Positions 1-6,572 of a stretch of DNA of 43,460 bases are shown here, in pieces. Under the pieces are notes generated by a model. The model made no database searches. It saw only the letters and a list, made by a program, of their open reading frames with translations, and was not told the DNA's origin. This stretch comes from Verrucomicrobiota bacterium (GTDB lineage: Bacteria > Verrucomicrobiota > Verrucomicrobiia > Chthoniobacterales > JAFAMB01). Location of the stretch: assembly GCA_019247695.1 (NCBI GenBank), contig JAFBAP010000110.1, positions 1 through 43,460 on the forward strand. The letters run 5' to 3'. The translations under genes were made by a program, and so were the position numbers. The number at the start of each line of letters is the position of its first letter. Positions within the stretch are counted from its first letter, which is position 1.

Positions 1-950
1 CTAAGCGCTCGAGCGCCTCTTCGGCGTTGCCGTGCCAGAGCAGGTGCTTCACGCTCTCGAGCTGTTTTGCCACCTTTTCGCCGACCTCTGGCTGTTCGGC
101 CTGGAGCGCCTTCCTTTGCTGCAGCAGCACGGTGAGCCGCATCGTGAGGTGGAACCAATCGATCAGATGCTCGCTGAATGGATGAAGGTACTCTTGCACC
201 CGGCGGACATTCTCGCCGCCATCCGACATGAACACCACCTGCTGGTTTTCTTGCATTCCTTGCGCCTTCATCAGCTCCCACAAGCGCCGGCGGGGCTTTT
301 CGTCGTAGGTTTGCACGAATCCGAAGCACTTCGCCCTCATCCTGCCGCCGGAAAGCAACGACGCTTTTGCCCGCGATCACCTCAAACCATCCCTGCTTGT
401 GCGCCCCCCGGACGTAACCGCCATCGATGCCCACCGTGATCGGACCATCGGGTAGCGGCTGTTGTTCCCCCTCCTCTTCCGAGCCCTCGAACAGACAAAC
501 GGCTTCGTCGCCCAGCGCCTGCTCAATCCGCTCCGCGGTCGCGTGCAGATGATTGCGCACGGTCTCTGGATTCAAGGTCTCAGCAACGGGCAGCACGTCT
601 TTCAGAAGCTGGGCCACCTTGGCGTAGGGAATCAGCGAGGCCCACTTCGTCTCCAAATACCGCAGCTCTGGACTGGCCTGTGCATTGAGCCAGTTTGTGG
701 TGGGCCGAAACGTGTGGGGGCCCATGGACTGGCATGCACACCGATGCCAGCGGGGACTGGGCACATCGACGGGACCAAACACCGTCTTCACCTCGATGCT
801 GCCTTGGCCTTTGCTCGTGTGCCGCTTGCCGCAATGCGGACAGGGACGCCGTCGTTCAAGCTCATCGGCGACTTGCTCCACGACCACGAAGTCTTGCACT
901 CCCCGTAACAGCGCTTTGCTTTCCTCGAGACTGAGCCCGAGCGTCTCCAT
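1..950 (-). pseudogene. ISKra4-family transposase, frameshifted, cut by window edge
   Basis: Reading from the ATG at 950 gives a protein beginning METLGLSLEESKALLRGVQ, then a zinc-like CPHCGKRH motif and a CACQ motif, typical of ISKra4 transposases. The first catalytic aspartate lies in the motif VGIDGGYVRG. After FRRQDEG the frame must shift, at about 325-335, to continue as KCFGFVQTYDEKPRRRLWE, FMSDGGENV (second aspartate) and DWFHLTMRLTVL, and then it leaves the window. An in-frame TAA lies just upstream of the ATG, but family members normally have about 30-40 more residues before METLGLS; that piece sits separately at 958-1158. The shift could be programmed, as in some ISKra4 subgroups, but I see no classic slippery heptamer and favour decay. 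Confidence 0.75.
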
Positions 951-957
951 CGCTAGT

Positions 958-1158
958 CTACTGTCTCTCAGTTAATTGTGATTTCTTCTGGGGTACGCAA
1001 CGCTGCCTCCCACGCCCGCTGAATTTTGGCCAGCACCGCTGCGCCGTCCGCCCGCCACACGTAGCGTTTGGGTGCCAGATCTCGCGCGCGATTTCGAACA
1101 CCTGCTGGCGCCGCTCGGCAGCTTCGGAGACACAGATCACCTGCACGAGGAACTTCAT
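958..1158 (-). pseudogene. Detached N-terminal fragment of the ISKra4 transposase
   Basis: The frame starts MKFLVQVICVSEAAERRQQV, which resembles the usual first residues of ISKra4 transposases. Homology appears to end after about 30 residues (near EIAR). The rest of the frame is unrelated and stops at 958, while the continuation METLGLS begins at 950. The ATG overlaps the stop codon of the upstream pRiA4b-like gene (ATGA). The most economical reading is an N-terminus separated from its body by inserted or rearranged DNA. Confidence 0.5.
968..1081 (-). pseudogene. Possible IS630-type transposase C-terminal remnant
   Basis: In the frame overlapping the detached N-terminus, the last 37 codons read KRYVWRADGAAVLAKIQRAW and end at a TGA. 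This resembles the C-terminal tail of IS630-family transposases (pattern F/Y-V-W-x-A-x-x-x-x-I/L-A-K-I/L). No other part of an IS630 transposase is visible. The call rests on a short motif only. Confidence 0.3.
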
Positions 1159-1712
1159 AGCCGGCTCCTCCCGCGCCGAGCGAGCATCGCCAAACGCTCG
1201 TTGGCTTCTTGCAGGCTGAAACGGCCTGGTTGCAATGGCCCGTGCTGCTCGAGTCGCCGATCGACGCTCTGCCACCCCTTCCCAACGGCGTCTCGAAGCA
1301 AATCCCACGTGCTGGCTGGTTGATCGGGATGAGTAGCCACCAGCAACTGTATCGTTGCCTCAACAAGCGCCGGATCATTAACGGCCGCGCCCTGTTGTCG
1401 ACGTTTGAGCATCAGCCGATAACCCCGACGCCCGCCGCAACCTTCCGGGGGCGGCGCACCGCGGTCGCCGAGGCCAAGCGGTTCTGGGTCTTCTGCCACG
1501 CCTTCCTGAATGTCCAGGACGCGGAGGTCCCATTCCCACAGGTCCAGGAAATCGTAGCGGTAGAGAAACTTCTCTTGGCGATGCAGGCGAAAGGCTCGCA
1601 GTGGCTTAGAGCGTGAGCGACGCCGGAAGCTGTTGAACTCCTGGCCGTGGATCCGAAAGGCGTACCCAAGCTGGCCGCCCCAGCCCAATACCTGCTGGAG
1701 GACGTCGTGCAA
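1155..1712 (-). CDS. pRiA4b ORF-3-like protein of the insertion sequence
   Basis: The protein opens LHDVLQQVLGWGGQLGYAFR and continues with EKFLYRYDFLDLWEWDLRV and a proline-rich PPEGCGG segment, the hallmark order of the plasmid pRiA4b ORF-3-like domain. The homologous frame continues upstream of the first ATG (IHAPVSDDTELTDLHDVL) to about 1770 with no ATG, so the true start is either an alternative codon or lost. The C-terminal half (LMLKRRQQ to RRGRSRL) is basic and unrecognised. Proteins of this family often sit beside insertion-sequence transposases; their role in transposition is not established. Confidence 0.6.
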   Translation of the reverse strand: MHDVLQQVLGWGGQLGYAFRIHGQEFNSFRRRSRSKPLRAFRLHRQEKFLYRYDFLDLWEWDLRVLDIQEGVAEDPEPLGLGDRGAPPPEGCGGRRGYRLMLKRRQQGAAVNDPALVEATIQLLVATHPDQPASTWDLLRDAVGKGWQSVDRRLEQHGPLQPGRFSLQEANERLAMLARRGRSRL

Positions 1713-1791
1713 ATCGGTCAGTTCCGTGTCGTCGCTTACAGGCGCATGAATTGATAATCGGGCGGCAGCAAAAGTTCAGGCTCACGCGGCC

Positions 1792-2160
1792 TTAAAGGGC
1801 GCCTTCAGGGTCTGGCCCCTGCGCCCACCGGTTCCGTCGAAGCATGAACAGCCACCGGTAGTTGCCTTGTTGCTCGCCTTTGGTGAAGATTTCGGCCCAC
1901 CCCTCCAGGGGGCCATCTATGGGGCACGCCTCGCCGGTCCAGAGGAAGAACAGCAGGGTGTTCTCTCGGCGCAGCTCGGCGAGCGCCCACTGCCTGATGA
2001 GACGATAACGCACGTGGAAAGCCGCAAAGATCGCCATGAGCGCGGCGCCGGAATTGCCGTTGAAATACTCGAGCAGCCGTTCGTGCAACTCGGGCGTGTA
2101 GTCCTCCAGGTTGCGTAGGGTGCGGAGTTCGAGAATGCCGGGGTCAGCAGGGGTGTTCAT
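1792..2160 (-). CDS. Unknown 122-residue protein
   Basis: The protein begins MNTPADPGILELRTLRNLED and contains an aromatic, charged stretch (FHVRYRLIRQWALAELRREN) followed by LLFFLWTGEACPIDGP. It has no signal peptide or clear membrane segment. I do not recognise the family. No strong ribosome-binding site precedes the ATG. It lies between the insertion sequence and the HTH cluster and may be island cargo. Confidence 0.45.
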   Translation of the reverse strand: MNTPADPGILELRTLRNLEDYTPELHERLLEYFNGNSGAALMAIFAAFHVRYRLIRQWALAELRRENTLLFFLWTGEACPIDGPLEGWAEIFTKGEQQGNYRWLFMLRRNRWAQGPDPEGAL

Positions 2161-2239
2161 GGGTATGGATAAGCAGGGTGATGTACACTTGAAGGCCGAT
2201 CAGCGTGAAGGAGGGAAAAGAGAATTCTTTTCCCGATCT

Positions 2240-2545
2240 ATAGCCGCCCCCTGCCGCCCGAGGTCCCGGTCACGGCGCCAAGGGAGGAACCCGGCAAATG
2301 GAGGGGACCCGCCGAAGGCGGGGCGTAGGCCGTTTAAGGAGGGTAACGACCTTGCGCCTGTCGGGCCGAGGCGGCCTAAATCCCCAACCAGGGCTACCCT
2401 CACGGGTGGGGCGTGAAACTAGGGAAAAGCCCCGAGGTCGCGTCGTGACCGCACCCCCGGTGCGGGAACTCAGGGCGCCAGGCGGCCGGCGCGAAGCTCA
2501 TGCCCAGCGCGAGGATCGAGGCCACCCTGGCTTTTTCTCTTTCCA
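2240..2545. ncRNA. Candidate structured RNA, hairpin-rich stretch without a convincing ORF
   Basis: Several short perfect hairpins sit close together: CCCGCC-GAA-GGCGGG near 2308-2322, GGCCG-AGG-CGGCC near 2364-2376, a 6-bp stem opening at GGTCGCG and closing at TGACC near 2436-2450, and CGCACC-CCC-GGTGCG near 2451-2465. Unpaired purine-rich linkers (GGAGGGTAACGACC, GTGAAACTAGGGAAAAG) separate them. No reading frame across it looks like protein. This density is unusual even for GC-rich DNA. The strand is unknown and no known RNA class was recognised; RNase P, tmRNA and group II intron signatures were looked for and not seen. Confidence 0.3.
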
Positions 2546-2563
2546 AGCCGTTTCCGGGTGAGG

Positions 2564-2824
2564 TCAGGGTCGATCAGGTGATTCTGGCTTTTGGGATTGT
2601 CGCGCTTTGAGAAAGGCGATGAGTTTTAACCCAATGGCCAGGGACGGTTCAGTCCGCCCGTTCAGCCAGTCAGTGATTCGGGACGGCTTTACCCCAAGGG
2701 CGTTGGCGAGTTCGATTCGCCGCCCGTATTTTTCTTCGCACCACTCCCGGACTTCTCCCAAAAGCTTGGCGACTTTCGGATCTGGTTTTCTCGGGAGTTT
2801 CGGCGGCATGTTGATGGCTGCCAT
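2564..2824 (-). CDS. Small HTH (XRE-like) protein, third of three paralogues
   Basis: An 86-residue protein built as a LPRKPDPKVAKLLGEVREWC helix region followed by a helix-turn-helix, IELANALGVKPSRITDWLNG, and a short hydrophilic tail. It is clearly paralogous to the next two genes upstream on the same strand. By alignment with its neighbour the ancestral start is probably the second ATG (2809), because the five codons before it match the untranslated leader of the neighbour. It lies 7 nt after the stop of the preceding paralogue. It is probably a DNA-binding regulator; its target is unknown. Confidence 0.7.
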   Translation of the reverse strand: MAAINMPPKLPRKPDPKVAKLLGEVREWCEEKYGRRIELANALGVKPSRITDWLNGRTEPSLAIGLKLIAFLKARQSQKPESPDRP

Positions 2825-2831
2825 TTAGGGC

Positions 2832-3071
2832 TCACTCGGACGTTTCCGAACTTGGAGGTTGTTGCGCTCTCAAGAATTTCTGGATTCGAAGCGCGATTCC
2901 TAACGACGGCGCCGACCTCCCTGCGAGCCACTCGCTTACCCGGCGTTCGTCCACGCCGAGCGTATTCGCCAGTTTTCTTTGCCGTCCGTACTTTGCCTTA
3001 CACCACGTCCGCAGCTCGTTGATGAACTGTTCTACCTCGGGGTCGTGGCCTCGGGGGAGCTTGCGCGGCAT
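2832..3071 (-). CDS. Small HTH (XRE-like) protein, second of three paralogues
   Basis: A 79-residue protein with the same plan as its neighbours: MPRKLPRGHDPEVEQF, a WCKAKYGRQ segment, a helix-turn-helix (KLANTLGVDERRVSEWLAG), and a C-terminal amphipathic stretch ending in SSETSE. It is separated by 15 nt from the upstream paralogue and 7 nt from the downstream one, consistent with one transcript started at the palindromic promoter near 3450. Confidence 0.7.
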   Translation of the reverse strand: MPRKLPRGHDPEVEQFINELRTWCKAKYGRQRKLANTLGVDERRVSEWLAGRSAPSLGIALRIQKFLRAQQPPSSETSE

Positions 3072-3086
3072 GTTGGTGGCTGCCGG

Positions 3087-3401
3087 TTAGGGCTGATCGG
3101 GGGTTTCCGGATTCTGGGCTTGCTGCGTTTGGAGAAACCTCAGGATACGCAAGCCCATGCCGAGTGACGGCTCCGTTCTTCGTGCGAGCCAGTCATTTAT
3201 CCGTTTCCTGTCAACTCCCAGGAAGCGCGCAATCTCGCTTTGGCGTCCATATTCTTGGTCGCACCAAGCCTTCAAATCGTCGAGCAGGCGGGTTACTTCC
3301 GGGTCGGGTTCCCTCGGGAGTTTTTTGGGTGACACCGCGGGAGTGTACGGAAGATGAGGACGGTCTTTCAATCCTCGGGCGGGATCAGTTTGGGTCACCA
3401 T
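3087..3401 (-). CDS. Small HTH (XRE-like) protein, first of three paralogues
   Basis: I chose the ATG at 3401 (104 residues) because AGGAAA lies directly before it and a consensus promoter lies about 50 nt upstream; the frame stays open further upstream but would run through that promoter. The conserved core is KKLPREPDPEVTRLLDDLKA, then a helix-turn-helix, EIARFLGVDRKRINDWLARR, then a helical tail. Compared with its two paralogues it has an extra N-terminal segment of about 26 residues. It is likely to be the autoregulator of the cluster (inference). Confidence 0.7.
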   Translation of the reverse strand: MVTQTDPARGLKDRPHLPYTPAVSPKKLPREPDPEVTRLLDDLKAWCDQEYGRQSEIARFLGVDRKRINDWLARRTEPSLGMGLRILRFLQTQQAQNPETPDQP

Positions 3402-3443
3402 TTTCCTGGATATTCTTGGTTTGCTAAGAAAAGTACTTGCATT

Positions 3444-3479
3444 TGTCCTTATTATAAGGACAGTATGCCGTAGAAGCAA
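3444..3479 (-). promoter_or_regulatory. Consensus promoter overlapping a perfect palindrome, likely operator
   Basis: On the minus strand a TATAAT hexamer (3456-3451) lies 17 bp after TTGCTT (3479-3474). The -10 box is the centre of a perfect 9-bp inverted repeat with a one-base centre, TGTCCTTAT-A-ATAAGGACA (3444-3462). The arrangement fits a repressor dimer occluding the -10 box of the HTH operon. It could also control the rightward ORF starting at 3543. Confidence 0.65.
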
Positions 3480-3542
3480 AACGGCCCGAGCTGGCGCAGT
3501 CAACGCCAAACCCGGGCCTAAACCGACCCATGAGGATAATTC

Positions 3543-4004
3543 ATGCATCGATCGGCAATTCTTTGTAACGCCGTCCGTGCGGATGGCAACTTTAACGGTT
3601 CGCTAAAGGCGAATAATCCTAACGGCTGCCGTTTCCCCATCGGGAGCATCGTCGTCAGCAAGAACTTGAATTTTCTCCAGGTGACCGGCCCCCACAACCG
3701 CCCGGCGCCTGGCCGAGCGGGAATACGACACGGTAAAGTTCCACGACTTGGGCAAAGGCGTGGTGGTCGACTTACCCAGGTCGAACGCACGCCCGTCCCC
3801 GGCCTTTTTTTGCCCGGTTCGAAGTCCAAAAAAATCCGGCGCACCTATACCCCTTGGAACGGTTGGCCCTTGCCGAGCGGGCGTTTTGTCCCCACGGTGG
3901 TGTCCGATTCCAATAAGGCGTTTCTGTTCTCGATCGGGAACGTTGCTGTGGGCGCATTTTCAGGTTCCGCGCGAGAGGCTTGGGAGGAGGGAGACGGGCG
4001 ATGA
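3543..4004 (+). CDS. Unknown protein, possibly frameshifted in the middle
   Basis: The 153-residue frame has a protein-like start (AVRADGNFNGSLKANN, PIGSIVVSKNLNFLQVTGPH) and end (TYTPWNGWPLPSGRFVPTVV, AFLFSIGNVAVGAFSGS), but a strange arginine/glycine-rich middle. Between about 3710 and 3775 another frame gives a more natural sequence, AEREYDTVKFHDLGKGVVVD. This suggests a compensating pair of frameshifts in an originally continuous gene. No family recognised. It is divergent from the HTH operon. Confidence 0.35.
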   Translation: MHRSAILCNAVRADGNFNGSLKANNPNGCRFPIGSIVVSKNLNFLQVTGPHNRPAPGRAGIRHGKVPRLGQRRGGRLTQVERTPVPGLFLPGSKSKKIRRTYTPWNGWPLPSGRFVPTVVSDSNKAFLFSIGNVAVGAFSGSAREAWEEGDGR

Positions 4005-4131
4005 ATCCTGGTATTTCCCTTTATCAGCCCGTCTCTTCTCTGGAAGGGAAGTCCCCTGACCCCCTCCGGTATAAGGTTGGGACGTCCTAACCTCCCCCCA
4101 CTCGACGTTTTACCAAGTCATTTCTCCGGGC

Positions 4132-4383
4132 GTGGCTCGGCGGCTGAGGACGTTGATCGATTTTGAGCCGAACGTGTTCGACCTGGGTCGGGGCTTGCGG
4201 TTTGTTTTTCGGGGCCACGAAAACCCCCTTCCCGGGCTTTTTGACCCAAGCCGCCGTCCGGTCAAGGTTCGGCCCTCCTATGCCTTGTGGGACGGGCGGG
4301 ATGTGGTCCAGGAGGTATCCCGGGGCGTTGAACTGGTTCGGCAAGCCGTCGAACCCGTGCAGGGGCGCTACCAGGCGTTTTGA
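4132..4383 (+). CDS. Unknown 83-residue protein, followed in frame by a membrane segment
   Basis: The frame reads MARRLRTLIDFEPNVFDLGR, then GLRFVFRGHENPLPGLFDP and DVVQEVSRGVELVRQAVEP, and ends in a TGA at 4381. After this stop the same frame continues without a break as a membrane anchor and soluble domain to 4673. It is either the first of two genes or one gene split by a nonsense change. No family recognised. Confidence 0.35.
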   Translation: MARRLRTLIDFEPNVFDLGRGLRFVFRGHENPLPGLFDPSRRPVKVRPSYALWDGRDVVQEVSRGVELVRQAVEPVQGRYQAF

Positions 4384-4437
4384 AAAGCGGGGCGCGGTTG
4401 GCTGATCGCCCTTATAGCGGCGGCGGTAGCCCTCCTG

Positions 4438-4671
4438 GTGGCCGGTGCCTTGCTGGGGTACCACGCGGCCACCGAACGGTTCGAGGCACGGGTGGTCGGG
4501 ACGGCCGGGACGGATCGCCTGCAGTCCATGCTGGCTCAGGTGGGCGGCTCGGCGCGGTACGCGGGCGGTGGCCAAGTCGTGCTGGACCCCGGCCGGCTTG
4601 CGGTGAGCGGCGCGAGCGTTCGGGACGGGAAAGCCGTCATCGCCCTCTCGTCTCCGGGGTTGACCCGGTGA
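4438..4671 (+). CDS. Unknown membrane-anchored protein (start uncertain)
   Basis: The open frame begins right after the TGA at 4381 and reads WLIALIAAAVALLVAGALLG, one transmembrane helix, then an alanine/glycine-rich soluble part (TDRLQSMLAQVGGSARYAGG) to a stop at about 4671. No ATG precedes the helix. The GTG at 4438 lies inside the helix, so the true start is more likely an alternative codon near 4400, or the frame belongs to the preceding ORF. The one-helix anchor plus small domain resembles many phage or island proteins, but no family was recognised. Confidence 0.35.
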   Translation: MAGALLGYHAATERFEARVVGTAGTDRLQSMLAQVGGSARYAGGGQVVLDPGRLAVSGASVRDGKAVIALSSPGLTR

Positions 4672-4749
4672 TTTACGGTAAGGCACAAAAGGGGGATGTA
4701 TCGGTATTGTCTGTGATGCTATACGTTGTGTGGAAACCTGTCATTCCCA

Positions 4750-4970
4750 TGAAAGCCCTCGTGCAAGAGCTTCAGACCTACCGAGAAAAATTGCCCAGCT
4801 TGCTCCCGGAGGAAGGCAAATTCGCCCTCATCCGCGGCGACAAAGTGGTCGGGACGTTCGACACCTACGCCGACGCCCTTGGGGAAGGCTACCGGCTTTT
4901 CAAGCTCGAGCCGTTCCTGGTTAAACAAATCCAGGCTGTTGAGCAGGCGCACTTCATCGCCGCCGCCTGA
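4750..4970 (+). CDS. Small conserved protein, partner of a retropepsin-like protein
   Basis: The ATG at 4750 gives 73 residues: MKALVQELQTYREKLPSLLP, then KFALIRGDKVVGTFDTYADA and EPFLVKQIQAVEQAHFI. I recognise this as a small conserved hypothetical family (pattern LIHGDxVVGTFDTYADAL...EPFLVKQI) that is usually encoded next to a retropepsin-like aspartyl protease homologue. The decayed neighbour at 4991 fits that pairing. It appears intact. Function unknown. Confidence 0.7.
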
Positions 4971-4990
4971 GTGGCCCTTCTGCTCTAAGC

Positions 4991-5419
4991 GTGCCGCACT
5001 TTACGCTTCAATTCCAAGCCGGCGGTCCGCCGTTGCAGCTTTTCGTCGGGGCAAGCCAACCCCGGCAACAGGCCTTGCAACAATCGGGCCTTGTCATCCC
5101 GCAGCCTGGTTGACACGGGGGGCCTCATCAACGGCGGTTGACCCGACGATCATTCAACAATTAGGGCTGCAATCCACCGGATCCATACCGATCGTCACCC
5201 CCTCGACGGATGCAACGGCGGTTCAGGTTAACACGTACGACGTCAGTTTGATCATCCCCCCTTGGCGCGGTAGGATCGACGTTTACGCTTGGCGCCATCC
5301 AGGTGTTCGAGTCATCGCTCAACGTTCAAGGTTTCCAGGCCCTGATCGGACGCGACGTGCTCAAGCATTGACTGCTCGTTTACGACGGCCGCAATAGCCT
5401 CTTCAGCTTGGCTTTCTAA
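4991..5419 (+). pseudogene. Retropepsin-like aspartyl protease homologue, broken
   Basis: Three frames together rebuild one protein. From the GTG at 4991 it reads VPHFTLQFQAGGPPLQLFVG and reaches VDTG. At the G-run 5117-5122 one extra G shifts the frame, and the match resumes as GASSTAVDPTIIQQLGLQST and NTYDVSLIIP. Near 5270 it shifts again to LGAIQVFESSLNVQGFQALI and GRDVLKH. An in-frame TGA then interrupts before LLVYDGRNSLFSLAF and the stop at 5417. The DTGAS active-site motif is the one destroyed by the G-run. The gene is clearly non-functional. Confidence 0.75.
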
Positions 5420-5434
5420 CGCAGGGGTCAATGC

Positions 5435-5911
5435 ATGTCACCTCGCGCGAGACAAAACATGCAAAATATCGGTGCTGCGCTGCTGGGAATCCAGCTGGTC
5501 GAACACCATTTGGACGTTTGCCTTCACCTTGCCTTCCGGGACAAGGATCACCTTTCAGCTCAGGAGATAGAGAATTTAGGTCGCTTGGAACGTCACGAGA
5601 CGCTCAGGAACCTGCTTAAACAACTCCGGGCCAGGACCACGGTGCCGACCCAACTTGACCTCGTTTTGAGCAAATTCCTGGATGAGAGAAATAAATTCGT
5701 GCACCGCCTCTTTGAGACTGGATTTCACCTGGACGAAGATCCGGGCGCCGCGTGCCTGGGACAATTTCTTGAGGAGATGATCAAAGAGACGCGCAGGCTG
5801 ATTGAGCTCTTCACGGCGGTTCTGGACCATAAAATGGTACGCTCTGGGGCGCCCCTCGAGCAATGGCCTCCGGACGTTAAATGGCTCTTTGATGGCCCGA
5901 TCCGGGATTAA
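5435..5911 (+). CDS. Unknown helical protein with HEPN-like RNxxxH motif
   Basis: A 158-residue, largely helical, soluble protein. The centre reads LVLSKFLDERNKFVHRLFET, so RNKFVH fits the R-x4-6-H motif of HEPN-superfamily ribonucleases, placed after a long helix as in those folds. Upstream is an acidic helical region (SAQEIENLGRLERHETLRNL) and downstream another helix (LGQFLEEMIKETRRLIELFT). It stands alone, without a recognisable antitoxin. HEPN membership is inference from the motif and predicted helices. Confidence 0.55.
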   Translation: MSPRARQNMQNIGAALLGIQLVEHHLDVCLHLAFRDKDHLSAQEIENLGRLERHETLRNLLKQLRARTTVPTQLDLVLSKFLDERNKFVHRLFETGFHLDEDPGAACLGQFLEEMIKETRRLIELFTAVLDHKMVRSGAPLEQWPPDVKWLFDGPIRD

Positions 5912-5984
5912 GACGTTTTGGGAGCGGTGGAGGGTTGATGGATTTCCATTTTTCCAGGGGCGGCGCGAGGATTGGTTGTGCCCT

Positions 5985-6021
5985 CCCGCGAGAAGGCCTT
6001 GAGGGTTTTGGCGGGCTTTTT
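5985..6021 (+). terminator. Putative rho-independent terminator of the HEPN-like gene
   Basis: An imperfect hairpin with outer stem CCCGC (5985-5989) and GCGGG (6011-6015) is followed by CTTTTTG. It sits about 75 nt after the stop at 5911. The inner stem is partly mismatched, so the call is tentative. Confidence 0.4.
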
Positions 6022-6262
6022 GCTTTGGCGAAGGTAAGGACAGCGGGCAGTTCCGCAGAATGTGCCGGAACGGCGAGGGGTTCTCACGGGAAAAATTCCT
6101 GGGGGTGGGGAGCGAGGCGAGGTGCCCGGCCGTCTGGGGCTGCGCCTCCATCCATTTGTGGGCGGTGCCCCAAAAAGAAGGCTTAAGATGTCTTGAGTAA
6201 TCGGGTGCCAAGCCACCGGCCACGGGTGACACGACGGGCTCACTCGTGTTAAGCTTCCCGGC
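6022..6262. other. Gene-less spacer in the accessory arm
   Basis: I see no coding frame with protein-like composition on either strand between the putative terminator and the GTG at 6263. A long minus-strand open frame covers it but is arginine/serine/proline-rich, typical of a shadow of GC-rich DNA. Confidence 0.4.
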
Positions 6263-6571
6263 GTGGGCACCGGGACAAGGCGCGTGATTTTGAAGCGTTG
6301 GAGGGACAGACCAACGGCCGACATCCTGGCGTGCGTCCGCGTGTTGCTGTTCTACCTGGGCGTGCCCGTGCCCCCACCCGACCGGCACGGTCCGGTGCGG
6401 CCGTTGACGTCCATGGCGATGAATCAGGCCAAGGTGCTGCTGAACGTGCGCGGCAGGGCGGGCGCGTGGACGCTCAACCCGAAGTGGCGCGAACGGCTTG
6501 AGCTTGCGGGCGTTGACCCGGACGGCTTGCGGGTTATCGATGAACGCCGGTGGGCCTGGGCTTGGGTTTAG
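6263..6571 (+). CDS. Unknown protein, in-frame TAG separates it from a second block
   Basis: From the GTG at 6263 the frame gives 102 residues with a plausible helical core (ADILACVRVLLFYLGVPVPP) and a protein-like end (LNPKWRERLELAGVDPDGLR). The TAG at 6569-6571 is followed in the same frame by another protein-like block to 6772. No family recognised. Confidence 0.4.
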   Translation: MGTGTRRVILKRWRDRPTADILACVRVLLFYLGVPVPPPDRHGPVRPLTSMAMNQAKVLLNVRGRAGAWTLNPKWRERLELAGVDPDGLRVIDERRWAWAWV

Positions 6572-6572
6572 T

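Larger units (their letters stand above)
1..1775 (-). mobile_element. Partial ISKra4-family insertion sequence, degraded mosaic
   Basis: The minus strand carries, in order, a pRiA4b ORF-3-like gene, a transposase N-terminal fragment, an IS630-like C-terminal scrap and an ISKra4-type transposase that runs off the left edge. The first two reading frames meet in an ATGA overlap near 1155-1158, so they were probably translationally coupled in the intact element. The transposase is interrupted near 958-1150 and frameshifted near 330. Terminal inverted repeats were not located: the distal end lies outside the window and the proximal end, somewhere near 1775, is inferred. The element is probably inactive. 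Confidence 0.6.

Noticed and set aside
2240-2545. Identification as HEARO/omega RNA, tmRNA, RNase P RNA or group II intron
   Set aside because: I could not find the diagnostic motifs of any of these and there is no IscB, reverse transcriptase or other partner gene nearby; left as an unclassified candidate.
3748-4059. Alternative plus-strand frame overlapping the 3543 ORF as a separate gene
   Set aside because: Only its first ~20 codons look protein-like; it better fits a local frameshift within the 3543-4004 gene.
4087-4686. 199-residue minus-strand open frame
   Set aside because: It is rich in Arg, Pro, Gln and His with no domain, and is antisense to two more protein-like plus-strand frames; likely a GC-driven shadow.
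5576-6388. 270-residue minus-strand open frame
   Set aside because: It is antisense to the HEPN-like gene and of low-quality composition; the plus-strand gene has better amino-acid usage.
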